From NCBI RefSeq assembly GCF_945859685.1, contig NC_079147.1, positions 178,915,174 to 178,979,173 of the forward strand: a DNA stretch of 64,000 nt. Reading direction: 5' to 3'. Both the position numbers and the translations under genes were made by a program. The DNA comes from Eupeodes corollae. Its lineage: Eukaryota > Arthropoda > Insecta > Diptera > Syrphidae. Every line of letters starts with the position of its first letter. The first letter of the stretch is position 1. Of the stretch, positions 1 through 11,963 are shown piece after piece. The notes under the pieces are model-generated. The model ran no database searches. It worked only from the letters and a program-made list of their open reading frames with translations, and was not told the DNA's origin.

Positions 1-63
1 AATTTATCCATTCAACCCGAACATTTTTCCCGATCATTTGTTTTTGCATAGCTACTTCACCAT

Positions 64-490
64 TATCCGGACCGACAGAATCATGTGACGTTCCAGCTCC
101 ATCGTCATCAACATTTCAAGACCTACAACATTGTCATCTTATCCGTTCGTTGAACAGATGCTAAAGCCTATTTCGCCATTGCCTACATCTATTTCGACAG
201 AAGTTAAAGCTCAGGCCCAGGCAAAAAATGAAAAAGAAAATCGGAAGAGTCTTAGAGCTCGAAAAGTAACAAAACGGCCCATATTACAAGACGATGATGT
301 TCCGCAGGGCTTTTCAGAAGATGATGACGATGTGTCTTGCATTTACTGCAATGAGCTGTTCAGCATTTCACGTCCCAGGAGAGCATTGGCTATGTTGCCA
401 GGCATGCACTAAATGGTGTCATGCATTGTGTGCCGGTGTTGATCACAAAATTAAACAATTAATTTGCGAGCTCTGCAATGAAGGCTAATA
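64..490 (+). pseudogene. Broken pogo/Tigger-like transposase, C-terminal part with PHD-like zinc finger
   Basis: I see a Ser/Pro-rich then basic linker, an acidic run, and a Cys/His cluster of the form CxxC..CxxC..HxxC..CxxC (CIYC, CCQAC, WCHALC, CELC), which resembles the PHD-like finger at the C terminus of some insect pogo/Tigger transposases. The reading frame is broken at least twice: the linker is in one frame (131-412) and the distal part of the finger continues in another (about 365-488, stop at 486-488). The catalytic DDE domain is not in the window and may lie to the left of base 1. The assignment to pogo/Tigger is family knowledge applied by eye; any other transposase with the same finger would look alike. 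Confidence 0.5.
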
Positions 491-497
491 CAAAGAG

Positions 498-690
498 TAT
501 GTCATCTTGTCCAATGGTAATATGTCATCTTACCCAAAAATATGTCATCTTATACAGGGCTGTGAACCAAATTTAAAATATTTTTTTAAAATATATAAAT
601 AAAAAAATAAACTTAATTGACTTTATTTTAATTGCTATTGGTCCTAGATTTTTTTATTTTCAGCTTTATAGAAAAAGTATGTCATCTTAA
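498..690 (+). repeat. Four copies of a tatgtcatctt motif after the transposase relic
   Basis: The 11-mer tatgtcatctt occurs at 498, 521, 541 and 678, all on the plus strand, and ttgtcatctt occurs at 131 inside the relic. Reiterated short motifs near an element end usually mark transposase-binding subterminal repeats, so 678-700 may be the right end of the pogo-like element. No terminal inverted repeat partner is visible because the left end is outside the window. Confidence 0.45.
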
Positions 691-699
691 GCAGATCTC

Positions 700-1929
700 C
701 CCTATAGTTTTCCTCTTCTTGGAATAGGAACTAAATAATTCAGTGTTGCTGCAATTCCATAGATGATTTATTTGTATTTATATTGGTACTAAGGTAAATA
801 TTTTATATTGTACAAAAATTAGACACTCGCCAATTCAAGCATTTCCTTTTTTCCAATTTCTTAATCGTTTACAATGTCGAGAATGACACTACACTACAAA
901 ATCTATGGGTATTCAAAATACTTTTTCGAATTTAACAGCAACTAACGAACATTGGCATTTAAAATCGAATTTTAATTACACGACCGACAAAATTTTCGAT
1001 GAGACTGAATTTATATTATTTACATATGTATTTGTTTGCCCACGAAGTAATAATTTGAAATATATTGTTATTATGAAAAATTAGACACTTAATTAATTTT
1101 TATTTTGCAGCGATCAGTAAAACGTAACGCAAGGCAACAGCGATCCGACCGACATCCACATTCCACACTCTATTGGATGTGAAATAGACTATCTTACAAT
1201 AACGGGATAGTAAAATAAAACTTGCTCATTGTTAAAACAACGAGAGAGAAAGTTGTGTACTTTCAGCCAGGGAATATGCAATAAATAATTTGGAATAATG
1301 TTCGGAGTTCTCTTTCTTTAATTTGTGATTGATTTTGTGGTTTGTATCTTCAACCATTTTGTAATTGATTCAGGGACGACAAATTATGAGCAAAAAAACG
1401 GAACTAATGTTTTCGCGAAAGATTTGCTTCATTAACTCAAAAAACGAACGTTTTCGTTCGCAAATGCGAAACAAAATAAATGAAATGAAGGTAAATTGTT
1501 TGGTTAAAACTTTTCTGTAAATTCTGTACCCATAAATTGAGAAAACAAAGTTATTGAATTTTAAAAGTGCAGCAATTACAATTTTAAACGATGTCCAATT
1601 CTTGAGAACCACAGTTCGCAGAAGTACATTACGAACGGCGATAATTGTTTTTGTAGATTTAACTAAAATATATTTTTCGAAAGGTTTTTAATGTGTTCAA
1701 TTCAAATTCAAGTTCAAAATTAATTTAAAACATTCTTTCATATTTTTTTAATTTCATCATTTTTAATTAAGATAAAGCAGATTTTAATACCTAAACAAAA
1801 TAGGTTAACAAAAATATTTTGCATGCCTCGTTTCATATGTATATGTGTAAAAATCATCTCGATTACCTTTGTTTGTTGTTGTAAATAATTTGTTTGTATA
1901 TTTATGATTATTCTGAGTCCGAAAAATAG
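700..1929. other. A+T-rich stretch without recognised gene
   Basis: No coding exon or RNA gene was recognised. The string aaattagacact occurs near 818 and again near 1078, and 1110-1300 is less A+T-rich than its surroundings, which hints at an unidentified repeat. The ORFs here are short and have no codon signal. Confidence 0.4.
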
Positions 1930-2879
1930 TCGATCATTTCAGTCTGCGACTTGTTTACAGGCTGTAAAAACATTTCGATAGTTGCAGAATCAAATGGAAA
2001 TTTTTGAGCGGTTTTCTAATTCTCTGGTTGGTAATGAAGGGATCTGAAGACATTAACATTCGGTTGATAATGTTTGTTAATGTGTTTTGTCTTGATGTTT
2101 TTCGACTAAAATGTTTCTGTACATCTTGAAATCCTTATTCCGGGCTTTTAACACTTTCTTACTTAATTCTCCAATTGACAAAACAATACAAAAAATTTCA
2201 AAGTTTGTAGACCTTTGGTGGTATTCACTGTGCCCGGAGCTTCAAACCCCACTTTAGAATAGAGCGAAAGTTCATTACAACTCGCATTATTGAAAACATC
2301 TTTTTGTGATGCAGAAATTCTCTCAACAGTCTGATTAAGCAAGTTTTGCATTGGAACTTCAGCTGTTAGTTCATTCACAGTAAGATTTTCTGGATAGTAT
2401 TTTATTTTTGCACAACTTTATAGGAAGACGAAACATCATCCGTGACACATTTTATGATCGTGTCGTATTGATTACGGGATAGTTTTTCTTCTATTACGAT
2501 AATGTTGAGGTATTAGGTGTTCCAGTAATTCTGCTACTGATCAGCTACTCTTTCGCGTTTTCTTCGCTTACTCAAAAGATCAAAACTAGTCTGAGGGCGA
2601 CCACGGGCTAGTAAATACATCTTAAATTTACCGTTTTGATTAAGCAAATTTATTTCTTTGTTATCAAACACTGTACTGTGGCTTTTCTTCCACTTAAATT
2701 TGCGATCAAATTTAAATCGAACTAATTCTTTTTTTTAGATCAGACACGTGATTTTCAGAGCATTTTGTCTTTGCTATTAAAAATGTCGCAATATCTTCAA
2801 AATTGTTGTCAACACTTTTAAATTTACTAGTAAAAAAGATTTCGTAGAGTCCCTGCCTTTTGCAGGAGGAAAATTCCAT
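1930..2879 (-). pseudogene. Decayed copy of a multi-copy arthropod hypothetical protein (probably transposon-derived)
   Basis: Read on the minus strand from an ATG at 2879, successive blocks in shifting frames give a recognisable protein: a cysteine-rich start (MEFSSCKRQGLYEIFF), a basic GRPQTSFDLLSKRRKRE block, an EEKLSRNQYDTI...SYKVVQK block and a YPENL...ELTAEVPMQNLLNQTVERI block, followed by weaker similarity to about 1930. At least three frameshifts or stops interrupt it. The block order (GRP..SF..SKRRK, then an SYK-containing block, then AEVxxQxLLxxTVERI) matches a family I know as multi-copy uncharacterised proteins in aphid, Hydra and other genomes. That suggests a mobile origin, but I cannot name the element. 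It is clearly dead. Confidence 0.45.
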
Positions 2880-3430
2880 GTTGAGACCTTAAATATGATT
2901 AAACTGAGTGTTCCCAAGGAAAATATATCAATTTTAATTCAATAATTTTATTGAAAAAATCCTAAATAAAATAATTATAATTGAAATTATAAATTTAAAG
3001 CAAAATAATTTTTATATTACTTTCGTATTCCTTCTGGGGTTCTGCCGCTGGCGCCAAAATTGAATCGAGGTTAGTTGGCCTCGTGAGTAACATTAATTAA
3101 TTTAAAATACTGATTGACAGGTGGATTGGGGTGCGTTTGGATGTTAGGCAAAGGCATTGCCAGATCTGCCGCAACACTGAGTAAAGCGAACCATGCTTAT
3201 GAACACAAAAAAAAATTAAAAAATATTTTAGTCAAACAATTTTTACTTTTAAATTAAGTCCCAAAAAAAGAAAAGATTAAATTAAGAAAAACACTTTAAA
3301 ATTTGTGTTAATGTTTGTCTAATAAAAAATTACCGTTATTTAAAAAACAAACGACTTTCTTTCGTTCATTTTATATTTTCTTTTTAATTTTATTTGATAA
3401 TGGTGTAAAAACTAATGCTATTCAAAGAAC
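2880..3430. other. A+T-rich spacer
   Basis: No gene seen. A less A+T-rich patch at about 3045-3180 (contains tggcgccaaaa, reminiscent of an LTR-element primer binding site) could be retroelement debris, but no LTR pair was found. Confidence 0.3.
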
Positions 3431-5355
3431 ATGCCTGGTTTAACTAAATCTATGCAAACAAATTGTATACACAAGATCCACCTCATCTTCGAATCATTAA
3501 AAAAAAAGAAGTCAGCAGGGGTCGATGGTATATCCAACGTTGTACTACGACATTTACCGCAGAAAACTGTGGACATTTATACCACTCAGTTAAACAACGT
3601 TCTGAATAATGAAAACTATCCGGTCCGTTGGAAAACAGCTCTGGTACATCCTCCCGAAAAAGGGAAAGGACAACTCCAATCCGGCAAATCTCCGATCGAT
3701 AAGTCGTCTGCCAAGTATCAGTAAGGTATTCGAGAAGGTTATAAATAGAGCTCTGTCCAAGTGGGCTGAGAAGAACAAAATATTTCCGGATAATCAGTTC
3801 AGCCCTAAGGCTGGACATGACACTATTCATGCTGCGCCTAAGCTTGTTTCTGATATCCAGTGAAACAAATCTAAAAGGCAATGTACGGGTGCTTGTTTGG
3901 TTGTCTTGGAGAAGGCCTTTGACACTGTATGGTTAGAGGGTCTGCACTTAAGTTAAACAGACTCGGCATAAGTAAACCACTGTTGTATATGCTTTATGAC
4001 ATGCTTAATGGCAGACGGTTTATTGTCAAAATTGGCAATGTAACATCTACCAAAATCTTTGATATTAAAAATGGTCTTCAACAGGGAGCGGTTAACTCGA
4101 CCATCTTATTCAGCATTTACACCAGTGATCTGATAGCAAGCCTGACTCAGGTAATAGCGTACGCCGACGACCTAATTGCGTACAGAACGGTCCCAAAAAT
4201 TGAGGTTATCAAGACACTTTTGCAGGATGACTTTGACAAGATTCAGCAATATTACGATGACTGGAAGTTGAAAAGCCTTTGCCCTGACAAAACGGTTGTT
4301 TTTTAGCAGCCGCGAAGGTGATATGCTACATGGCCCTTATCAAATGGAAAAGATTCGGAGACAATGTCTGCGACGTTGCCTTGGACTACACAGAACACCA
4401 GAGTCGGAGTACAAACATTACCATTCCAACCAGATTCTATACAACAGAGCCAACATAAAGAGAATAGATAATTTTTTGCTGAAGCTTGGTAGGGTTCACG
4501 TTGCGAGAGCGATGTCGTCGACTAACAGCTTAATTTTTGGGGCTTAATACCCCTGCAATGAGTACTACGAAAGTGCACGTTTAAGTGGCAAAATTTCGCC
4601 CGAAGCTTTTCTCTAATTAGACAATCGAGGGCTGATACAGAATAGGGAGGCCGTTCCGCTAATCTACCACGTTAGCCGTAAAACTGTAGATAGACGACTC
4701 CTTTACAGTCGAGACGTCCTCACACTGGACGGAACCGAGCGCCTTCGGTTCAGTAGGACTGTTTCAGATAGGGACTGAAGAGATAGGGTAAGGCAGGAGA
4801 TCCAGTGTTATTGGCTTCAAATTGAGGATGTCATTTAGAGTTGTCTGGGGCGTTTGGTCTTGGCCGGCTTACATAGGTTTAAGGATTGGGTTAGGGACAG
4901 TCAGGGTGGCACCAAAAAATAAACAAAAAAAGGCTTACTGTGGATGTTCTAGTTTTTAAGTAGTTTAAAGTAATTTTAAGTATATTATTGGTTTTGGTTA
5001 GTTTTAAGTAGCTTAAGTATTATAATTAAATTTAATTAATTATAATTAAAGTATAATGGGTTTCGGGTTTCTTTTTTATTTAGTTTTGAGTTTTATATAA
5101 AATAAAAAAAGCAATAGTAAAGATACCAAGTTTTTTTTTATAAATTTTCTTGGTTTTAGATTAAGTTTCCGTTATTTAGCATTAAACTTTTTCTTAGGCC
5201 GAAAGGCAGTAGGTTATAAGATAATGGATTAACTTTGAGCACCTGCATAGAGCCAGTGAGGTATTTTTTAAGTTTTTGAAATTTACTCTAGTTTTTTTCA
5301 GAATGTTTGTCTAGCTTTAAGATAGTTTTAAGATTTTGATAAAATAAAATAAAAG
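3431..5355 (+). mobile_element. 5'-truncated Jockey-type LINE, degenerate reverse transcriptase
   Basis: Three frames between 3431 and 4560 together spell a non-LTR reverse transcriptase: KKSAGVDGISN (fingers), NPANLRSISRLPSISKVFEK with DNQFSPKAGHDTIHA, then LEKAFDTVW, NGLQQGAVNSTILFSIY and the catalytic AYADDLIAY near 4157-4183, followed by a C-terminal block (MEKIRRQCLRRCLGL) and the 3' UTR. Frameshifts occur near 3655-3725, at the stop at 3860-3862 and near 4300. No endonuclease domain is present, so the copy is 5'-truncated. The 3' end is uncertain; the A-rich motifs at 5096-5110 and at 5338-5353 are both candidates for the tail. Confidence 0.75.
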
Positions 5356-6637
5356 GGTTTCTCAAAGAATTTTTTAACTTTTTGTATGAAGCTTAGTATT
5401 ATTATTAACACAAAGATGCTCTTTCTTATGGCTAAAAATGAGAAATTGGAAAGAGTAAATGGCCTAATTGTACTCGTTTTTGAAACGATCTCACGGCCAC
5501 TTATAACACATTTAAATATCAAAACACCGAAAAATTGTTCGGTTCATTTATGTATTTGTATTTAACTGCAAATATTTTAAAACAAAACCAGCAACCTGTT
5601 TGCCTTTGTCGCGTTACGTGATGTCTCCTAAAATCAATATTTTAAACATCTGAATGCGTTTCTGCATTTAAATATACCTTAATGTAAGCCCCAAAACTCT
5701 ATGGGCATATTCATAGTCATATTTTTAACCCGAGTCTATTTGAACTGTAGTCTAAATTTAACATATAGGCTAGACACAGCTGCTTAGTTAGAAACTGTTT
5801 AGGTAGAAACAGGTTTAAAGCATATTTTACTACAATTTTGAAAAATTTCACAAACCTATAGAAAATGATTTGTAGTGGGTAACAAAATAAATTGCGTTAG
5901 CTGGATAGCCATAATCTTTGAAAGCCTCTAAACTATTTTGTTTGCTGTTAGTTATAAAATTTTATGAAGTCGGGTTGTGGTTTTAAGACTTGGAAGCACT
6001 AAGATATTAGCAAAATTTAATTTCGATCTATAATATTTAGAAGGTCAATCATAAACTTGACAGTTTTTTTCTCGAATCGATACCTTTCATACAAATCGTC
6101 TTCACTTATTTCAAAGAGGCCCAATCGGGTTAAATAGAGTTTTCGTTTTTTTTAGTTGGTAATATTCCAACATCCAGCAAAATATCAAAATATTGATATA
6201 GTACATACATATACTTAAGTCTTTTGACATTTTAATTTTTGTTGTCAAATTTTCAAATAACATGTCTCGTAACATAATTTTCTCAATAAGTTAGTTTATT
6301 TCTGACAAAGCTTTTCAAACTCAGTAAAGATCTCAGCACATTCTCCTTCCGGTTTTGTAAGACCTGAATGTAAAAGCCAAGAAGAATTGTGTACTTTTAA
6401 ATTACCCGTATGAACTTTATAAATTAATAAAATACCTAAACAGAAAAATTGTACTTACATTTTTGTATTGAACTAAACCAAGGTTGTTGACTTAGCTCTA
6501 AATAAATCGTTCCACACAAAAATCTAAAACCTGGCTATGTTCATCGCTCATTGATCATATGAAGGTTTTTAGTTCCTATTGAGACAAACTGTTCTCTGGG
6601 TTTGATTCTATTAGAAATAAACAAACTTACTAAATAT
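5356..6637. other. A+T-rich intergenic DNA, nothing recognised
   Basis: No exon, RNA gene or repeat boundary could be supported on either strand. Confidence 0.4.
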
Positions 6638-7507
6638 GGCGCAAAATTTTAAACAAACTATTATTAAGGCCTTAGCACGATACTAGTTAACAATTTACTA
6701 TATACATAGTAATCTACTAACTTTTCACTAATTTTAAACACTTTTTATTGTTTTGCTAACTAGTATCATGCTAAAACCATTTTATTAAAAAAAACATGAA
6801 CACATCTAAATAATGACAGATTGTGGAGCAAACAAAACAAACATACCTTAATATTTTTGCAAATGTCAAAGTGACAACATTGAATTTATATTTTCTTTTT
6901 TCATTAATTTTGTTTTCATAACTCGCCGTGGTTTATTTGCGTTAAAGTTAAAGTTCGTTGTAACTGTTTTGGATATTAACACCGAATAATATTAGAAATT
7001 TGTTCTAGAATTATTGTTTAGTGAAAAAGTTTAGATGAAATGTGCATTAAATTATTGAATATCTGTGATAGGTCTGTTTCCCGTGAAGCATCTTCAATAA
7101 CCAGAAGCAGCTACAATCCTACAACTGTTGGCTTCGGTGTGAAGGTTGGTGGCAGTGGTTGTGGGTACTCAGGAGGGTATGTACACTGAATCCTCAAACA
7201 ATTCAAAATCTTCTTCCTCCGAAAACATTTTAAATTAATTTACTTTTTATGATATCTTTAAATAAATTTTATTTCACAATTTATCAATTTTAAAACACTC
7301 TGTCACATTTGAGAAAAATGACATATGTCATACAGATTTAGTACGATACTAAAAAGATAAAGTAGCTATTTGGTTATTTTAACTTTAGTAAAATGTTAAA
7401 AGATAGTATGATACTAAACTCGTTTAAAATTATCAAAATCCTTTTCTACCCTAGTTTTATACTAAAAATGATTTAACAACGTACTAAATCGTCTAAAATT
7501 TTGCGCC
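6638..7507. mobile_element. 870 bp inverted-repeat element with inner hairpins
   Basis: The left end GGCGCAAAATTTTAAAC (6638-6654) is matched by an inverted right end at 7491-7507 with a single mismatch. Each end is followed by a smaller hairpin: arms at about 6668-6694 and 6752-6778 built on TTAGCAYGATACTAGTTA, and arms at about 7329-7346 and 7400-7418 built on TTAGTAYGATACTAA. No target-site duplication is obvious. There is no transposase, so it would be a non-autonomous element. The middle is less A+T-rich and carries the ORF at 7040. Confidence 0.55.
7040..7189 (+). CDS. Exon-like 49-codon ORF inside the inverted-repeat element
   Basis: ATG at 7040 opens a frame of 49 codons ending at TGA 7187-7189; its centre (SSYNPTTVGFGVKVGGSGCGYSGG) is Gly/Ser-rich and compositionally unlike the surrounding A+T-rich DNA. 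A GTATGT donor-like site at 7177 would end an exon after 45 codons plus 2 bases, so it could be a first coding exon. An out-of-frame ATG overlaps five bases upstream. I do not recognise the protein. It may be a captured host exon, a bona fide short exon, or chance. Confidence 0.25.
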   Translation: MCIKLLNICDRSVSREASSITRSSYNPTTVGFGVKVGGSGCGYSGGYVH

Positions 7508-9271
7508 TACGTCTTTAAAGTAACATTTTCTAATAATATCTTCTGAAAACATTAAGTTGTAATTTTGTTAAAATGATATTGGTTAAATTATGTTATTTTT
7601 TTTTTATTTCTTCCGTGCGAGAGACCTTTATCTGTAAAAATTATAGCATGAAATAACTCACACTCAAATGAAGCGATGAGATGCGATCGATGAACGATGA
7701 AAGTTTTATTGACTTCACCGAATAGCGGTGAAATCAAAATCAACAACACATCAATAGCTCTATTCATTTACTCTTTTGTGGTTTCCTGGAAAGTTCCTGT
7801 CCAAAGTTCTTTCGTTAAGTTTTTGATTTTTAACTTCAAATAGGAAGTTATTTTGTATGCGATTGAAAGAATTTTGGACTGTAATAGTTCATTAAATCAC
7901 AGAAATTTTCTAAAAAATCAACAGAGGATAAGAATAGTTAGTCCCATGGTTCCATGACTTAAAAATCTCACAGCAGCACTTAAAACACTTTAATTAGTCC
8001 TTAAAAAGGGGAAAGAGCATACGAATCTAGATATGGCTCACTCACTCACCGATTCCCATTCAGAAAAATGGCATAACCAAAAATCAACAAACACAAAATC
8101 CCTAAACTGTTCATTTTCAGCTCTCTTAAATACCAAGCTATACGTACATATAATAAAATAAAAGAATTTTATTATCAAAGTGATGAAGACCTCTTTTAAT
8201 AAAGTCTCTATAACGATAACCTAAAAACCTTACCCAATTTGTTTAATTCCTGATTATGATATATTTTATTACAAAGACAAAAATCACACAAAAGTCACAA
8301 GGCAAATAAAATCTAACATCAAAACAGTATAGAAATCTTGCTTTGATAATCCTAAGACCAAATACATATCAATATAACTGCAAACCTACGCTAGGTAGGT
8401 ATATTTACTTAAATATAAACGGTCCAAAATCAACACACATAATAAATTTAGATATAGCTTCCTAATAAATAACCTTTAGTAAAAACAGACGCAAAAGTAA
8501 AAGTTTATCACGAAAAATCATAAAAATCCCGGATGTGAATAGGATATTTTTTGTTTCCGTTTCCACTTAACGAATACACTGAACTGGATTCGTATAACGG
8601 ACGAACCAAACCAAACCGAACCGAACGATAGAACGAGAAAACACTCGCAAATTATTCAATTCAGAGATTAGCTCCTTTTTATAACCTAGGAGGCCAATAA
8701 AACCAAATGAAGCAGCCATAAACAAAAATACAAATAAACTTAGGTTATCCCTTCTGAGTGGTAGAGATTAGGAGTTTCTTTCTTCATCTTTTTTTAAGAA
8801 TCCAATCCAATCCCAACCCAAACCAAACCAAGACTCAACGTTTCGTACGTCCATCGTCCATCGTTGGTTGGGGTTGGGGTCGAGCCGTTCAGAGTGGTCG
8901 AAATTCGATGGGTTTCCAAACAGGTTTACCTTTAATCCTATTTTAAGAGTAATATGCTTCCGCCTTCCGCCTCAAGTCTTCAGTGAAGGAAAAATAAATA
9001 ACAACTCAATTTTAGGAGGAGGTGTACCTTCATTGTACTGTACAATGTACATAAGGGTTCAGGTTATTATCCTGAAGGTGGTAGGTAGGTATAAATAAAG
9101 GGGATGGTTAATTTGTTATAGCATAAGCCTCGCTATACACTATTATGCCAGACTCCATTTGGTTTTTATACCATCACATCAGGCAGGATGATAATAATCA
9201 AGAGTTGATCGAAACACCGCATACCACACAACACAACACAGCACAAAGCAATTTACATTTAATTTATCATT
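7508..9271. other. Intergenic DNA downstream of the CRAL-TRIO gene
   Basis: No gene recognised. Low-complexity accaaacc/aaccgaacc runs occur near 8605-8635 and an aatccaatcc/accaaacc run near 8799-8832; a taggtaggta microsatellite begins near 9080. The ORFs at 8758-9339 follow these repeats and are not supported as genes. Confidence 0.4.
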
Positions 9272-11963
9272 TTATTTCTTTACAGCTGATGCTTTTCTGT
9301 AGGTTTGTAATTTCACCAAGTACTCTCGATTCGTCATAATGTGATTCCAAATGAGATTCTCATCAAAGGTGTTCTTGACAGGGCCTCCATAAATAGCTGG
9401 TGCGTTATCCTCGCCAATGGCAGCACGGAATTTTTTCAAATTTTTTCCATCATGATGGAAGATCTTTATAGGAAAATAAATCTTATTCTGAATAAATTTA
9501 AATGAAAAAAAAGATGACTACTTTTACCGTTTCTCTGAAGCTTTTTTCCATAAATGGCATTATCATAGAGGTCGCTGTGTTCATAAGAAAGCCTTTTTGT
9601 AGAAGATGACACGTCCGATTTGTGTTGGGGAGAACGTCATTCTTTTTGTTCATCATTTTGGAATTGGAGGGTGAAACTAGTTTAATAATGTTTTTTGTAG
9701 CACTGAAAAAAGAGCGGATACAATTATTTTAAAAATTTACTTTTCTTTTGAATCTAGCTCCTAAACATGTTTAAAAGAATCTCGGTTTCCTAAAAAAAGA
9801 CTGCTAACCTAGACTTTTCAATTGTTCAGTCAAAAAGTAGGGACAAAAATTTGATTCGCTTTCTTGCGTGAGATATTAGCAGTGTTTTATTATCCACGGA
9901 TCTGGACCAAGATCATCCCATGAAAATAAAATTATACGGATGCTTTTGACAGCAGTATTGTATGCTCGTCTCTTTTTCTCTTAAGTTTGTTTGTTTTTCA
10001 TACAGATAGTGTCTTTTTCTTTTACGCTGAAGTTTGTACTCCCAACCGACTAAACTAAGCCGTAAGAGTGAAAACTTATTTTTAGATCAAAATCCGAAGT
10101 TGTTGTTGTATGACGTGTTAAAAGATGAGTCCGATCCAGATCCGTGGATAATTGAACGCGACCATTCTTTTTCTGAAAAGAGTTGAATGCACTTTGACAG
10201 AACTTTTGGTTGAAATAAGTTCTGTTTGTTAACTTACAACAACTAAAACTTGCTCTTTATTTACTTTCTGTTGTAAGTATGTATTTTAACATAAATATGG
10301 ACTATCATTTTTAAAATTAAACAGAAAGGAACAGTTCGGAAAAGGATCTGTTCGTTTTTCACAACAACTCTAATCTGTATTTCAAAGTTTGACAGTTTAT
10401 AACTATCCAAGAGAGATTTGATTTATAAGCCATAGAACACTGAATTTAAAATGTATTTACATGTACCTGCATCTACATAATGACAACCAAATTAAAGGGC
10501 GGTAGATAAGTATGTCAAAACCTTAAAGTGGAATGAAATACACGAATGGAAACTCTTTCTATTTCCTATAAAATACTGTAATTGTTTGACCGTACAGTAT
10601 TACCGCAAGCCTTAACGAAAGTGTAAAGAAATAATTAAAACAAACTAAACTAAACTTAAAAAATTGTAAAAAATATTTTTGGACGGCCAATGAGATGAGA
10701 GTTAAAACGTGCTTTGAATTCATTATAATAATAAAAACGCATTAAAATTATGAAAAGCATTTAACTAATGTAAGAATAATATTGCTGCATCGAACTCGCA
10801 ATTAAAGAAAATTTAATCGAAATCCTTGAAATAAAATACAATAAAATATATTAAAAGTAACATAGTAACAAAATTTAAAATTCAAAAAGAAATATAAAGC
10901 TTTTGTTACACTTGCAACATTATGCCACCATTGACGCAAGCGAAGATGCTATAATAAAGATACAAATATTTGTCTTCACTATAATCTCCATTCGAGTTTC
11001 TATAATATGCATTTTATAGTCGGAATTTTTTAATCTTCTCTCCCTATCCAGTCGGTGTGATTCCATTATTTTGCATCCTTTTTTCCTGTACACTTAAAAG
11101 TGCAGATAAACGTAAATTCAAGCTTAATCTTTTTTCCTTTCCTAAAAACTAAACTTCAATTTTCTATTGTTGAAAGAAAAAATGGTGTGTGTTTGAGAAA
11201 ATATTTGTTCGAGTTTTTAAGAATTCTTCGAAATGTTAAAAAATGTAAACTGATCGAATAAATTGTAACAAAAATGTTAGTTACAAATTGTACTTACTCC
11301 ATTAGATCAAAAACCATATTTATTCCACATTTTTGAACTTGTGGCAACAGAAATAAAGCTTCAATTATCAAATCATCCATTTCAACGAGATCATAAAAAT
11401 AGTTTGGATACTTATCAAACAGATCAACTGAAATAAAAATAACAAGAATGTTTATATTTGAAAACTTTACGAAATCACTTTTGTAGGTGTAAAGGTATGA
11501 TTACATGCACTACATATTTCACTTGAAGAAAAGCTCATTTTTTTACCTGCGTGTATAATCATTATTGCTCTGCCATCTTTGTCCGGTATTGGCATAACAT
11601 TTCTACATTTGTGAACTAAAAAATGATCCTTAAACTCTTCTGGTGGATGACTTGCTATCCAAGTTGGATATAATGCCTTGAAATCATAGTAACGGTGGAT
11701 TTTTTCATATGCATTTGGAACATTCCATTGTACTGAATATAGAAACTTGGACAGAAAAATGTCATCGGTGCCGATTTCAAGTTCTTTGCAATCTGTCAAA
11801 TTAAAATTATAACTTTTCGATAAGTTTTTTTTAACGAGTAAAAGAATTACAAAATGTATGAATAACACACATCACCTTCCACTAATATCCGTAATTCGGA
11901 AAGTTTTTTCTTTTGATCATCTGTATACACAAATTCCTTTTCATCAAATATAGTTTTTGACAT
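9272..11963 (-). CDS. CRAL-TRIO domain lipid-binding protein, 5 exons, 276 aa
   Basis: Exons on the minus strand: 11963-11876, 11792-11547, 11427-11298, 9702-9528, 9463-9272. They total 831 nt, all phases close, and the stop is at 9274-9272. The start is the only upstream in-frame ATG (MSKTIFDEKEF). The N-terminal helical region (FLSKFLYSVQWNVPNAYEKIHRYYDF, about residues 42-67) matches the CRAL-TRIO-N pattern of a helix carrying the F-L-x-x-x-K/R..A..x-Y core. The lipid-binding fold follows: DGRAIMIIHAG, CGINMVFDLMD, KGFLMNTATSMIMPFM, then IFHHDGKNLKKF and the terminal IYGG (about 237-240). Insect members of this SEC14-like family carry retinoids, tocopherol or phosphoinositides; the ligand here cannot be told. 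The length is slightly below the usual 290-320. Introns are 83, 119, 1595 and 64 bp; intron 1 has a GTGATG donor and intron 3 hosts a short transposon. No paralogue was seen nearby. Confidence 0.85.
9883..10156. mobile_element. Short inverted-repeat element in CRAL-TRIO intron 3
   Basis: The left arm at 9883-9905 (core ATTATCCACGGATCTGGA) is repeated inverted at about 10134-10156. It contains no coding sequence. The terminal motif GTTTTATTATC followed by a GATC-rich palindrome recalls the element at 14617-15254, suggesting one family of non-autonomous elements. Confidence 0.5.
10157..11297. other. Remainder of CRAL-TRIO intron 3
   Basis: A+T-rich, with no exon-like segment. The phase of exon 3 (2) joins exon 4 directly in frame, so no additional exon is required here. 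Confidence 0.5.

Noticed and set aside
3040..3080. LTR-retrotransposon primer-binding site (tggcgcc)
   Set aside because: No LTR pair, gag/pol or polypurine tract was found around it.
9145..9339. Plus-strand ORF over the end of the CRAL-TRIO gene
   Set aside because: It overlaps the real minus-strand exon 5 and has repeat-derived sequence (acacaacacaaca).
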